A stretch of DNA of 64,000 nt from Acanthopleura granulata (GCA_016165875.1 JABBOT010000011.1:11301491-11365490); one strand, 5' to 3'. Counted from the stretch's first letter, positions 28,621-41,049 are shown. A program made the numbers and translations. The notes: generated by a model not told the origin, from the sequence alone.

Positions 28621-30103
28621 GGTGATTTATTTTTTATACCCACCTTATTCACATTCTTTCTGTGGGGGGAGGGGGGAGTGGCTGGTGTCTACTATTTGTG
28701 AATTTAGGTAGGCAGCACTACCAAGGTGTCAGCATTGAGGCCTGCCTGTTGCAGTGAAAGATTACAGTGGTGTGAATCACATAATATTGAAGGTTATATG
28801 CACCTATATCTACATGTAAAATGACAAGGTGATGCTAGTATGGTTTCAAAACATCCGTCACAAATGTCGTGAGGAATGAATGTTTGACCAGTCTAACCAG
28901 ACACTATTCATGCCATTGGTGTGCTGATATTTTTTCTGCTGATGTGAAATTGTCTTCAGTATGACAAAGAATGATGGAAATAAACAAACAAGAATGCAGC
29001 ATCAGTTCACCCTTTGCTGGAAATGAAGTATAGATTCATATGGGGATAATTTAAGGAGATGGAATCAAAATTGAAATGGCCAGAAATTTGTTTTGAAAAT
29101 AAAATCAGAAGTCATATTCAGCTACTCAGGTAGGTAATTTTAAAAAGAAATTATGTCTCTAAGCTCTTAGTCAAACAGGCTTTTTTTGGCTGCCAGTTCA
29201 GGGCTGATTACCCTTGTTCTTTGCGTGTCACACCAAAATGAGATGTGGTAAAGGTGAAGACAGGCTTGAAAAAATTCCTCTGAATTGCCGCTGAAATTTC
29301 CTTACTTGCTGTAAGGGTGGCCTGTAACATTCATCAATTCAGTGCATAGATTTTGGATAAGTCTTAGCACCAAAAAAGTAGGCTCTGGGTGAATATAGAT
29401 AAGTGCGTTTCCTTGTTGGCTTTATAGTTATTTGGACTTCCTGCGATCAGCACTCCTAAAGTGGGAGATAATAATGAAAAGTGGACACCAGGAATTGGCC
29501 ACAAAAAGGGCTGCTTGGACCCCTCCCTCACATTTCTGACTAACCCCATGCATGTTATTGATGATAAGAATAAGCATGACCAGTGCTGTCATATACATAG
29601 ATCAAGGAAACTTCTTTTCTTTTTGTTCCAGTATATCCCAAACAGTGGCCTCCACTCAGCAAAACTTCAGGGAATTTGGACATTTGTTGGGAAAACTTTA
29701 AAGTCACTGATTTTTTTTTATTAATAATAGCATTAGATGATCAGAGATTGATAAAATGTGGCCTTGTTGAACTGACACAAGTACCTGTTGTTTTAGCATG
29801 TGTAAATGGTTCACAGTCGTTGTACAGACATGCACAGCTGAATGTTTTATCTTTCCATTTTAATAATGGATTCAACCATTCTCTTGGTATGTTGCATGTA
29901 TATTTAAACAGAATTTTAAGGGTTTTTTTAAGTAGGATTTGATTTCGTTGACTCATTGTTAAGAATGGTATTGTTATCCCAACAAACTAGTAGGATCGAT
30001 ATTACTAAGGCTTATACTGAGATCATTTTGTGCCGAGTTTTCTACTAACCAGTTTTTTGACCTGTTGGATTACAAGCTCTCTGTCTTGTGCGTTAAGTAC
30101 AAA
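28621..30103. other. Scramblase 3' flank/intergenic, no gene seen
   Basis: Candidate poly(A) signals for scramblase: AATAAA at 28979-28984 and 29099-29104. Frames at 29364-29549 (minus) and 29461-29724 (plus) resemble nothing I know. Confidence 0.4.
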
Positions 30104-30391
30104 ATCAGCTGTTCATTCCTGAGTCAGCTGCTCATTACTTAGTCAGCTGCTCATTATGCAGTCAACTTCTCATTACAAAGTCAGCTCCTCATTACAAAGT
30201 ACAGTTGCCCATTAATGAGTCATATGCCCATTATTGAGTCATTTGCTCATTACTTAGCTGCTCATCACTTAGCTGCTCGTTACAGTCAGCTGCTCATTAC
30301 AGAGTCAGCTGCTCATTACGAAGTCAGCTGCTCATTACGAAATCAGCTGCTCATAACTGAGTCACTTGCGTATATAACTGAGTCAGCTGTT
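30104..30391. repeat. ~20-bp minisatellite rich in CAGCTG
   Basis: Imperfect units GTCAGCTGCTCATTACNAA. Eight units retain the exact E-box CAGCTG, and several have GAGTCAGCTG. Divergence is highest in the middle (30165-30250). Confidence 0.9.
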
Positions 30392-32762
30392 AGGAACAGT
30401 GGTATTTTTTGTTGATTCCTGACTATTCTGCTAAAGAAAATATGAATTAATTCAGTTAGGGCAGGGAGTTTTCAAGTTTAGCAATTCTGCAGTACATCTG
30501 CTTGTTGTTTTCATATGGTCTTCCGGTTCTACTTTTACTGTTTTCAGTTATTAACTCGAAATGTGCTGAAGCTTTTTTATTGGCTACAGCTGAGGTTTGC
30601 TTTTTCAATGACCATGGGTCTGTTTATCTGGATTGTGGTGATCTAAGAGTGTCACTAATATGAGTGAAAAAACTGCTGTTAGCTGAAAATGTATGTAATT
30701 TACTACATTAGTGTATAAGTGCCATTTTTATTACAAATTTTAATTTTAGTTTTATTTTGCTTCTACATGTATATTTACACTTCATGTTTAGGTTATATTC
30801 CTTGTTGTTGGAGTTTACATATGTATATGCATGTCATGTGCTTTCTATGGGTTTAGGGCGTTAAACTACTGACTAGATATGTAATTTTGACGTATCGTCT
30901 GTTTATTTCTTCTCATTGCCCAAACTGAAAGATATTCTTGTACTGTTAAATTCAAGGCCATATTAATTTACCTAGAATGACTGATAAGGCATAAAAATTT
31001 TTGTATCAAAATTCTTCATATACTCTTACCTGTTTTAATGTGAATATTTCAAACTTTCAGAGAGACAAATATTTACAATGTGTGTTTCTAAGGATCAGTA
31101 AATGTTTCCTGTTTTGTGTCAGTCCAGGAAACCAAGTAAAGCATGTTGGTTTTAAAGGTGAACTGTCCTGGTTGATAAATATTTTCACAGAAATTGACAC
31201 AGTATATCCCAGAGATATCTGAAACATGTTGCCGAAGTCATTTAAGGAATAATACAGACATGTTAAATAAATACTTTTGTCATGACCGATAGGCAGAGTT
31301 TTGTGAAGCTTGGTGTTCTCTACATGCTTATCTGCCCTTGATGCCCCGGTAGTGTATGATGTCACAGTTGCGATAAGCCATTTCATGCAGAAATCCATGT
31401 GGTAATCACACACCAAATTATAGTGGGATTAGCTTTCGTGCCTTCCCATACGACCCCACCATGCGTCGAAAATGAATTATTGCCAATTGCGCCACGACCA
31501 TTTCAAGGTGAATAAGCACTCTGAATTATGCACTAGCCAGTTTGTTCGGAGACTGGGAATGCTACATGTACACCATGTATATGCATCACACTAGGCAGGT
31601 AAGCGAAGTTCGATTTTTTTGCTCTGAATTTTTGGAGTTAAATATACATGTGTTTCTATTTTCAACAAGTAAAAATACTCAACAGGTGCATTCTTTTTGT
31701 GTTTATCATATTTGTAATATCACAGATATATTATTCAGTTAAGTAAAGTGAAAAATAGAACTGGGACAGTTCACCTTGAAGACTTTTGAGGTGTTTCTTG
31801 AAGCTTTAAGGGTCCCTGGCTACGTTCCTGGGGTGAAAGATGAGACAGAAGTAGTCGTCAACATTTTTAACATTACAGTCAGTGTGTTCTACAAGTTCAC
31901 TGTTTGAATGCTTTACAATCACTGATTTTTAATTATTATGATTATTTAATTATTTTTTTTTTTTAGATGATTTTTTTATACTTTGAATGCAGTCTGGTTT
32001 TGGTGAGGATATGAAATGGGTATCTGATGAGCCCCTATAAGGGGAACTGATTTACATATATACACATTATACACTACATTGCAAGGTATTATTATTTGTA
32101 CTCAAAAGGTCAGGTGTGACCTTGGATCTTTATTACGCCGAGCATAAGCCAATATTAGGGCCATTTTTGTGTGAGTGATTTTTGTCGTCTGCTCAAAGTT
32201 CCCTTGCTCTTGACCAATGAACTCCGATGCTATGGATTCAACTCTCATTTCTCGGCAGGGGGGGTCCCTGTCATGGGACAGGCATTTCCATGGGCCTACC
32301 TGACTTTTCTTACATAAATACCTTACATAAATATAACTCTTTATACTTGACCTTGTTTTTATCCACATCTCCAGATACTATATTGATCTTTGTATTTGCC
32401 ATTTCAACACGCATTTATTGAATGAACCTTTTGATATCTACATAATCTAATTGTATGTATCCGTCATTTGTGTGATCTGAATTACATGAAATGCATGCCG
32501 TATTCTTTTGTAATGTAAAGTGTGGATATGTCTGTGTGATAATTATTTCACATACATGTATGTGCTCAAACATTTTGATATATACAACTAAGATAGCTTC
32601 AGTATATTCACAACCTGCAAGATGTTATTTGTTTTTTGTCTTTTGTCTGTCAGTTTCTAAAATTAAGATAATCTATCCTGTGACAAGAAAAGTTATTTTC
32701 TCAGTCTGGGAAAACTCCTGAAATTGTGTTTGACATATGAACTTCAGAACTGGACTGGTCCA
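30392..32762. other. Intergenic, no gene seen
   Basis: AT-rich; frames at 31001-31222 (plus) and 31057-31416 (minus) overlap on opposite strands and show no domain. A stretch near 32150-32330 is less AT-rich but has no coherent exon. Confidence 0.45.
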
Positions 32763-32953
32763 AGGTAGCTGGCAGACCTTCCCACATACGGCTTCCTCTC
32801 CAGCCGTATGTGGGAAGGTCTGCCAGCTACCTGCGGATGGTCGTGGGTTCCCCCCGGGCTCTGGCTGGTTTCCTCCCACCACAATGCTGGTCGCTGTTGT
32901 ATAAGTGAAATATTCTTGAGTACAGTATAGAACACCAATCAAATGTATAAATA
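32763..32953 (+). mobile_element. 5'-truncated SINE with a perfect 29-bp inverted duplication
   Basis: The 3' two thirds of a plus-oriented SINE (CTGCGGATGGTCGTGGGTTC to ATAGAACACCAATCAAATGT). At its 5' end 32763-32791 is the exact reverse complement of 32804-32832 around a 12-bp loop (CTTCCTCTCCAG), giving a strong hairpin. Confidence 0.92.
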
Positions 32954-33117
32954 GGGTTAATCTGTCATAGATACCTCATACAACTCACATTCTTTGGTTG
33001 ACATGTATGTTTTCACGCGTTAATGAGTTTAGAGTGGTAAATAATTCAGCTGTTCTGATGTATATATCAGGCTATCTGGCCGGTACTGAATCAAATGCTG
33101 CAGGATTTTGTGTAATG

Positions 33118-33725
33118 CAAGCCTGCAAGTAGGAGCCTGACATTTTTGAAGACAACCCTTTGGACAAAATGGATTACCACCTTGTCCCCTGTAATAAATA
33201 AAACGGTGGCACACCACAGTTAATGCTTCTGAGTCGAGAGGAAGCTACTTCCTTTCTATTTTTAGTGATATTTTCTTTTGCTCCCCTAGGCTGCCCTTTT
33301 CCATTTTTTCTGCTTGTTGGGTGGTGTCATTTTACAGGAGAGGCTTCAAACTTTCATTTCCAGCGATAAATTTGTGTGATTTTCAGGAAATGGCGGCGGA
33401 TGCACACAAGGCAAAAGTAGTGATAAATCAGGGCTCACTGGATGGGTTTGACACATCAGCTGTTCATCAAATTTGTGAAAAATTTCATCAGTCATGCCAT
33501 ATCAGGAATTTGACTGGAGTTTTCTCAGGGGACAAGGATTATGAGGCCTAGAGGGTTTAGGGCATGCAGATTTAGGGACAGTGCTGTGAGGCTGAACGTT
33601 AACATGTACGTAAATGGGAAAGTAATTGTGGTATGCTGCCGCATGAACAAAGGTCTCTTGGAGCAAACCACTTTCACCAAAGGGGTGTTCTCAATAATAT
33701 ATCAGGCACCTATTTGCAGGCTTGT
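33118..33725. mobile_element. TIR element (~610 bp) of a short inverted-repeat family
   Basis: Left end CAAGCCTGCAAGTAGGAGCC and right end GGCACCTATTTGCAGGCTTG are inverted copies; similarity continues about 50 bp inward (TTTGAAGACAACCCTTTGG against CCAAAGGGGTGTTCTC). A shorter family member is at 58038-58183. No target duplication was established. Inside lies a small plus-strand frame (33387-33551) preceded by GTGATTTTCAG and starting ATGGCGGCGGATG, with no recognisable domain. Confidence 0.6.
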
Positions 33726-34278
33726 GAAAGAATGTAGGTGTAGATCATGTAGTTAAATGATATATCCTGTGACATATACACCATCTGATTTCTATGACTT
33801 TTTTATTCTAGTGTAATTTTTACTTTTTCCCCCTGATTAATAATATACCTGTATTTGGTTTGTATGGTTTGGTACAATATTCTTAATGTACTGGTATGAA
33901 TGTTGTATGACAATGCAGTAAGCTCTCTTTATGACAACAACTTCTATCCTGAACTTAAGGGATACAGCCAAGTCAACAAGATCTTTACAACAAAACATTC
34001 TATTTCCAACACACACGCTAAAAGAAAAGACAACTAATGTAACCAAAGTTATTTCAGAAGCGGAGTCCATGCATACATAAGCGGAGAAGGAGTAAGTACG
34101 GTCTCCTTTATTAATACAATCGAAGGCCACTCACTGTCATCTTCTGGCCGAGACCTTGAGAACTACTCCCAGACGTAATCCACTGCCACTTTCTCGTTGA
34201 AAGTGGTTTTTAAGTATGTCAGAGTTGTCTCGTAATCACGACAACAGCTGATTTAACACTACTTCTATATGGCAAAGA

Positions 34279-34615
34279 ATGAATGAATGAGTGCTTATTG
34301 TTTAACACCCTACTCAAGAATATTTCACTTATATGAAGGCGGTGTCTCCTTGGTGCAGGACAGATTTCCACCGTATCTTTTATCTGGTGCTGCCTCACCG
34401 AGACGACTTGCCGAAGAAACCCAACAAGCCCCCTCACCCAGTCACATTATACTGACACCGGGCCGACCAGTCCACCCTCTATCCTCTTATTGCTGAACAC
34501 CTAGCGAGGAAGCAGGATATACCATTTTTTGTCTTTGGTATGACCCGACCCAGGTTTGAACCCAGATCTCCCCATCCGAAAGCAGACGCTCTACCAACTG
34601 CGCTATCCAGATGGG
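34279..34615 (-). mobile_element. Second SINE family, full length, with 15-bp target duplication
   Basis: Read on minus: the tRNA-like head GATAGCGCAGTTGGTAGAGC (A box) and GGGTTCAAACC (B box), then a body containing TGGTCGGCCCGGTGTCAGTA, and an end AAGTGAAATATTCTTGAGTA shared with the other SINE family. Flanked by identical TCTATATGGCAAAGA at 34264-34278 and 34616-34630. A second, headless copy is at 63600-63760. Confidence 0.92.
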
Positions 34616-35174
34616 TCTATATGGCAAAGAGGTGAACTAGGTACGGGTGACATCGCAGCAGAAACCGATGTCTTCTCAGGTGGTTGAAATATCTCGCTCT
34701 TGATTGGTGAAAATTGAGAGAGTGGCGGCCCATTTGATTTCTTTTATGTGGGCGTTTTTCCTTACTTTGAACCGCAATACCTCTATTAACATACATGACA
34801 ATAGTGAAAAGTGACGTTTTTGGAACGATGAATAGTATTATTTATCAGTACATATATACATTTGATCTAGTGTTGTCTTTTCTTCACAGAAATCAACAAG
34901 CAGCTAAGTGAATGCAATTTTGTTCTAAGAGTAATTGGTCTGAGGGCACAAATAAGCCATATTTAATTGACTCGGGTTCTTTATACAAACTGATTTCATG
35001 AGGTCATAACACTGTTGAGGCCAACCCAAACGACAAGGTCAGATCTTGCTTTTTCAAGTGTTTCTGCTCTCTAATTAGCATTTTGTCAAGCCATAATAAA
35101 ACAAAGCCAGTAATCAATCCACAATACGATCCCACTCTCAATTCCACTACTTCATGTAGCTTGCCTATTGCAGA

Positions 35175-35375
35175 AATATGGTTAATACAGCAGTGGTATA
35201 TTCTACTTGGTCGTAGTAAAGAGGGTTGACTGCATAAAGATACAAAAGTTTTGAAGTAACAAGTGTATCAGAGCAATATGGTTAATACAGCAGTGGCATA
35301 TTCTGCTTGGGTCATAGAAAAGAGGGTTGACTCCATAAAGATACAAAACTTTTGAAGTAACAAGTTTATCAGAGC
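35175..35375. repeat. Tandem duplication, 100-bp unit, two copies
   Basis: AATATGGTTAATACAGCAGT ... AAGTNTATCAGAGC occurs twice head to tail with a few differences. Confidence 0.9.
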
Positions 35376-36013
35376 ATATTTTTCATCAATTTATGGACAG
35401 AACATTCAAAGTTTTTCCCTCAGAACAATTCTAAAACTCGAAACCTCACATTGATTGATTTGATTGTTGTATAATGCCTTTACCCAAGCATTTCTCATTC
35501 CTCTGATGATAGTTTAATGGGTTGAGTGTCCACGACAAACCAGCAACCTTTGGCAAGTTACTGAAGAATTTTTTGCCATGTGCAAGGCACAGACACATAC
35601 CTGTGTTGGTGGAATATCCGTACGAATGTTCAGTGAATCAATTCAATGCATTTTAAATTGGTTGACTGGCCATATGAGTGTTGTCCAGTGCTTGTTGTCA
35701 CTAAAGGCCTATGCATACATTTGGACCGAGAGAATCCATAAATTCCCTGTCCCAGTCCAGGTTGAGTCCTAGTAATGGAAAGGCAAAGCATCTTAACCAT
35801 CGTCTAAGGTTGAAGGTGCATCAGTGTTTACGGCATCCTTTGAGAGCTCGTGGAATCGAGCAAAAATGAGCAACTTAGTCAAGGAAATATTTTCAGGACA
35901 TTTAGCGTAGTCAGTGTGCACTTTATCTTGGCATGGCCAAGGTCTGGACTTACAAATAAAAAATCTTCCAACCACAGTCAGACAAGATATTATAATCAAT
36001 TCAGTTCAATCAA

Positions 36014-36019
36014 TTTATT
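36014..36019 (-). terminator. Candidate RNF7 poly(A) signal
   Basis: AATAAA on the minus strand, about 810 nt after the RNF7 stop codon; no earlier canonical hexamer noticed. Confidence 0.35.
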
Positions 36020-36830
36020 CTTGATTATGTGGACACGTAAGAATTTCCAATCATTTAAGCTGGAACATAGAATATGTTTCCACAATACCACATAATGACA
36101 CACAATCTCAGCTGGCCGTTTAACCTTCTAAAATCTTTCATGCTGCAAATTGCACGTTATTTTGACAAAATGTGAAAAAATATTTCAAGTTTGTCAAATA
36201 ATTTAACTTCACGTTAAGTCCAACATTCCACTGATAATTCTTGGAACTCCGTGATAGGTCTGTAGAAACTGCCTAACAGAGGAACACAGCCTACCGAAAA
36301 CAAGTCTGTTTTCACACACACAGCTCGGAAACGTCTTGTTAAGTAACAGATACATGTTATTTACCATGTTTACATGAGTGGGTCAATAATGATATCACCG
36401 CCGTGTAGTTAGCCATCAACGTCCTACAGGTGTAGCTCTTTTTCAGCTGATTCGGTGCATGCACAAAAAGGCAAGTACAGTACAATCATGGATGGATGGA
36501 TTGATTATTTGTTCATGATGCAATACGCGAAAGAATTTCAATCCAGAACAGAAAACTCCAAATCACATGTCTGCTATGTTAACCCAACTTGTCTCTGTTC
36601 CATCTGGACATCTTCATATCATGCTGAAGACATGTTCATACCAATTTGAAGCTTCCACAAGTCATTCCCGAATAGCCAACATTTGGGCCCACCTCGCCAC
36701 ATGCTGTTACCAAGTACAATGGGACTGTGAACATTTGGGCATCGATTCACAGCCAACTGGGCAACCTGAACCTCCATTCGTGTCCCCAATCCACTCAGCT
36801 TGCCAGCCAGTCCTCCTGTCTCAGCTGTCC

Positions 36831-39800
36831 TCACTTGCCTATCTTCTGCACGAGCCACTCTTGCTGACACAGAGGGCACCTGTTGTTCTGCTTCACCCAC
36901 AGAGACATACAGCAGTTGTGAAAGGAATGGTTACACTCTCCCCACACCACTGAAACAGGCAGAATACATACTTGGTACCGTTAGAAACACATGGGTAGAG
37001 AGTACAATGTACTTAGTACAAAAGAGTTTATCTAGTCAGATAAGTAAAGTGGTGTTCATTCATTTGTAGCTTGTGTACTAAAACCTGAGCCTCTAGAAGC
37101 ATTTCTAGAAACATTTCCTCATTTTATTCCCAGGTGTTTCACTAATATGATGGCAAAGCAGGGCATCTTCAGCTACCCAACAAACCATCATGATGATAAA
37201 GTCCCAGCTGAAATAGTAACGAGTACTGAATTTCCTTGGGCAAAAAATTTTCAGAAACAAATGTCAAGGTATTAAAATATTTATAATATTTTTGATTAAA
37301 CTCCATTTAATTTTTTCATTAGCATATGATCCTTAAATAAAAAAATAACACACCTTCATAACATCAACGGAATTCTCAGAATAAGGTTAAATAAAATAAG
37401 TAACTTAGTCATACATGAAATCTGCGTTTGAGTACAGTAATTAACACATCTAGTTATTGGTTAACACAGCACGCCACTCACTCGCCTCATACCATACAAT
37501 TAATGTACAAGTACCTACCCACACAGTCATCCTGTTTGTTTTCTGACTGACATCTCAAACAAGCATCTGAAATAGATACAAGGAAATGGGTCACTCAAAC
37601 ATGCCGAGGAGTTCCAGTGTGTTGTAAATGCACACAATGTAAACTACCGGTTTGGGTTTGAAACAGGAAGTTTGACAGCAACCACTTCCCGCATTACATT
37701 TCACCACATCATCCTTGTAAATCTAGATAAGCGTGTTAGAAAGACTGGAACACTTGAATACATCTTGTTATGATGAGTCATTACACCATAAACACAGTGG
37801 ACTTCTAGTTCCCTGAAAGGCTTTCATTATATACATTCTCATCAGCACCATTTTGCAATGATATGGATAGTGCAAAATGATTCGCCCACATGCATACATG
37901 TGTGCCTCTTTTCATGATTTTAACAGACTTGGGACACATTTCTAAGGACCCTTTATGAATACACCTATGGTATATGTAAAAAACACTGCACTTAGTTACA
38001 TTCAAAACTTCTGAACAAAAGCTGCAGATGTAAATGCCCATTATCAATAACATGTTGGTTGAGGGAATCCTCCAAAAATGAAAAAAGAACACATTTTATT
38101 TAGATTTCTTTCTTGTATTTATGTTGAAGTTAATTTCTTGGAATTTCCTATTTTTTCACTATTCAGAATAAAAAAAACAGGTTTCTGTACTGCCTTACTT
38201 ATGGAATTTTCTAGTAAGGTTGGGTTATTTGAAGGATGTCTGCTAAGCAATAAAACAGAATGTATGGTGTAAGTTCTCGAACAAGTGAAGTTTAGCAGGC
38301 TGTGGTAATTTTTCTTGATGACATGGCAGTTTCTTATGATCATAGGATACACAACACATATGTCCATTTTCCCAGGGCTGAACAAATAGTTCTCTGTGAT
38401 GATGTTCTAAATGATTTCAGGTGAACTGGAGATGTAGCTTGAAATTTATACGGACAGAGAGGGCCATCAGATGGACAACATCCTGAAGTCATAATATGAC
38501 TCACCAAAGTCAGTCATATAAACAAAGGTTCATAACTCCATGTATAATATGGACAAGGCTTAACTAGTCAAATTCACTTTCAAAAGTGTGTCACTGCTTA
38601 CACTGAAAAAACAAAAAAATCAGCTCAATATATGTACTGTACAATGAAGATACACAACTGACTCTCAGATTTGTCAATAAGTTAGTATGTTGTACATAAC
38701 TTTTCTGTTGTATGGTTGACTCAGGATTTGGAGCGGGTTGTCTTATAGTTGCAGCTGATTGGCAAATTGTGATATACAGTCATCCCTGATCATAATGCTA
38801 ATTTTGGGGACCAATGCCTTGTTGACTGTATGAGCAGTTTGGCGGTATAAAGAAGGGCTCTGTACATATACATGACATGCATTCATATTGTCGGCTATCA
38901 GTTTACACACAAGAGACCAAAGACTTCCAAGGACAAAGCAGGAGACCTACAGATGTCCACTTTATTTATTTATTTATCTGATTGATGTTTTACACTGTAC
39001 TAAAGAATACTTCCCTTATTTGATGGCTGCCAACATTATGGTGGGAGGGCATCAGGGATCCACACCGTTCACTGAATCAATAGTTGTATTTGATGCTGCA
39101 CAGGTGGTCATTGCTGGCAATGCAGCCAGGGTAAAACCAATGTTAAAAGTACCGTTTGTTCAGAAAAGGGGCCTGGTAGATGGGGGTAAGCCAGGGTGGC
39201 GGGAGCTTATGGAGAAATGTATAAGGTATTTTTTACTAGGCTGTTGAGCTGGCATTAAGTAAGGGTGGTGTTACAAAGAGGGGCGGTAAAGCCATGGATG
39301 ACTGTAGTAAAGACTAGGTCTGGGTTAGTATTTATGTGTTACTTTCCAGGTGATACGTCAGTTCATTTATGCTTCTAGATTCTGGATTGAGTGAATCTAG
39401 ATGAATGGTAATTGTACAAATGGAGAAGACCCCTTTCAAATGTTGTCCACGTAACATCGCACATGTGCATAAAATCATTATTAGATTCATCTATGTTCAA
39501 CACATCTAAAAAAACGCAGTCCGTCTAAAATAACTAAATGGTCTTGAGGTACTCACAGTTCCGAGCCTGTGGGTACTTTGCTCACATGTGCGATGTCATG
39601 TGGACAACATCTGAAAGGGGTCCCCTCCATTTGTAGTTACTATTCAACAAGATAGGGTGAAATGCTGATTTTTCCTGATTTCTAAAGTTTAATGAACTGC
39701 AGGTCAGTGAAACTGTAACATTTGAAGGCTAGAAAAATTCTGACTACTTTTGTAGAAAAATTCCTCGTCTAAAAGCTTTATTTTTCATTTTTAAGTGGAG

Positions 39801-40746
39801 AAATCTTACCGAAGGCCTATCTCGCCGGGGTTAAATTTTCTTTGTTTTCACCTCCACCAGTCTAGTCATGTGCCCATGACAATGCTGTTGATTGGCTCAA
39901 AACTGCTCTGACATGACTGCAAAACTACTTATGGACGTCTGCCTATGGATCCAACATTAATGTCCGATGTTAGTTAAAATCCAGCAATTTTCCCGAGAAA
40001 CTTCAAAGTAACTTAGTAAATATCCCGCTCTGTTATCTCCATGGTAAATAGATGACTATCATTTGAAATGTGTATGAAACACAGTTTCATTCATCTCTTA
40101 AATTCAACGACATTAAATACGCTACTTCCATATTTTATATTTCTGACCTTCATTTGGTCGGTAGACATTTAACTGGTGAGGTACTATACGGCGACTAATA
40201 TAGAGACACTAACTATCCGGAAAACAAAGTATAACAACGCTATGAGAAACTTCAGACTGATTTTATTCCAAAATTCAGTGGGCAGTGCTACCATGTGAAG
40301 AACTGGTTTAGCTTGTGTTCACCGAAAGGGTAAATGTCAGAATGTTTAATAAGAAGGGAGATCATTTAGCTCGCTGAATAATCATCTCTTCATTTATTCT
40401 TTAACCATTAAAAACGCGTGGCCGCAGGAAAATGCATGATGTCAAAAAGCACGTACGCAGCAACACGTAAATATGACGATAAACTGGTCTGAATTCGCTT
40501 CTGTTTCCTTCCTTCTTTAGCTTAACCTTATGTTGTTGTTGTTGCTGTTACGTTAAATCTCGGTGGTTTTCATCTCGAGATAATAAGACAAATAAATATG
40601 TACGAACCCATTACTTGTACTCTGCAGATAGCGCATGTGTCGCACTCAACATCCCAACTCCACATGGCTACTAGGTTCCATTTTTTTAGCGTAAACATTT
40701 TATCTGGTTTCGTCGCATTTTCACGGTCTTCGTTTTCGTCCGCCAT
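36831..40746 (-). CDS. RNF7: RNF7/RBX2 RING-H2 ubiquitin ligase subunit (3 exons)
   Basis: Minus-strand exons 40746-40608, 37566-37519 and 36949-36831 join in consistent phases (ATG G|gttcgt ... tttcag|AT GCT; GTG G|gtaggt ... tttcag|TG GTG) to give 101 residues. The N-terminus MADENEDREN is variable. Then come KMFTLKKWNLVAMWSWDVEC, CDTCAICRVQVM, DACLRCQ, CVVVWGECNHSFHNCC, MSLWVKQNNRCPLC, and the end VQKIGK. These are the full zinc ligands of the three-zinc RBX RING; NHSFHNCC and the AMWSWDVECD form separate RNF7 from RBX1. The protein recruits E2 to cullin-RING ligases, mainly cullin-5 in animals. The donor GTTCGT is weak but fixed by the protein. It starts head to head with the Shark kinase gene. 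Confidence 0.96.
38961..39050 (-). mobile_element. SINE 3'-end fragment
   Basis: TTTATTTATTTATTTATCTG, ATGTTTTACACTGTACT and GGCTGCCAACATTATGGTGG: only the tail-proximal ~90 bp remain. Confidence 0.8.
39414..39644. mobile_element. Short foldback element (MITE-like), 231 bp
   Basis: The arms 39414-39468 and 39583-39644 are reverse complements (outer AATNGTAA; shared GACCCCTTTCANATGTTGTC and ACATCGCACATGTG). No coding capacity; no clear target duplication. Confidence 0.7.
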
Positions 40747-40750
40747 CTTG
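40739..40750 (-). promoter_or_regulatory. TISU/YY1-type element over the RNF7 start codon
   Basis: The minus strand reads CAAGATGGCGGA, 11 of 12 matches to the TISU consensus SAASATGGCGGC. TISU directs scanning-free initiation on very short 5' UTRs and binds YY1. If active, RNF7 transcription starts only 5-30 nt before the ATG. Confidence 0.7.
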
Positions 40751-41049
40751 TTCCTGGTGGTAACAACAAGTTCACAGATTTGATTTGTTAATATTTAACC
40801 TCTCTCTCCCTTTGTTAGAAACAATTCAGTTATAATGTATAAATTTTAAAAATGCAACACTTGGCTTTTCAAAAACAAAAAAAACCGAGGTAGAATTAAA
40901 CCGGAGGGTAACGATGAACTTGACCTTAACCATGAGGTCAGAGGTTGATGCTGCACTTTCAGTCCAGGAAGTGAAGTTGTACGATATCGCAAGGTAACTA
41001 AATGATGATAACAATGCGTTCGATTTAGTTTTTTTATACATATATTTCA
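40747..41049. promoter_or_regulatory. Putative bidirectional promoter, RNF7 / Shark kinase
   Basis: Only 303 bp separate the two opposite start codons. No TATA box in either direction is convincing; the YY1/TISU site sits at the RNF7 edge. The Shark 5' UTR, with an in-frame TAG at 41026-41028, must lie here unless an upstream exon exists. Confidence 0.6.

Larger units (their letters stand above)
36950..40607 (-). other. RNF7 introns 1 and 2
   Basis: Intron 2 (36950-37518) is AT-rich with nothing notable. Intron 1 (37567-40607) holds a SINE tail fragment (38961-39050) and a foldback (39414-39644). Small frames here show no domain. Confidence 0.7.

Noticed and set aside
34560..34615. tRNA gene on the minus strand
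   Set aside because: A and B boxes are good, but the sequence is the head of a SINE bounded by a target duplication, with no acceptor-stem pairing.
36567..36953. 128-codon plus-strand ORF
   Set aside because: Lies over RNF7 exon 3 and 3' UTR on the opposite strand; no recognisable domain.
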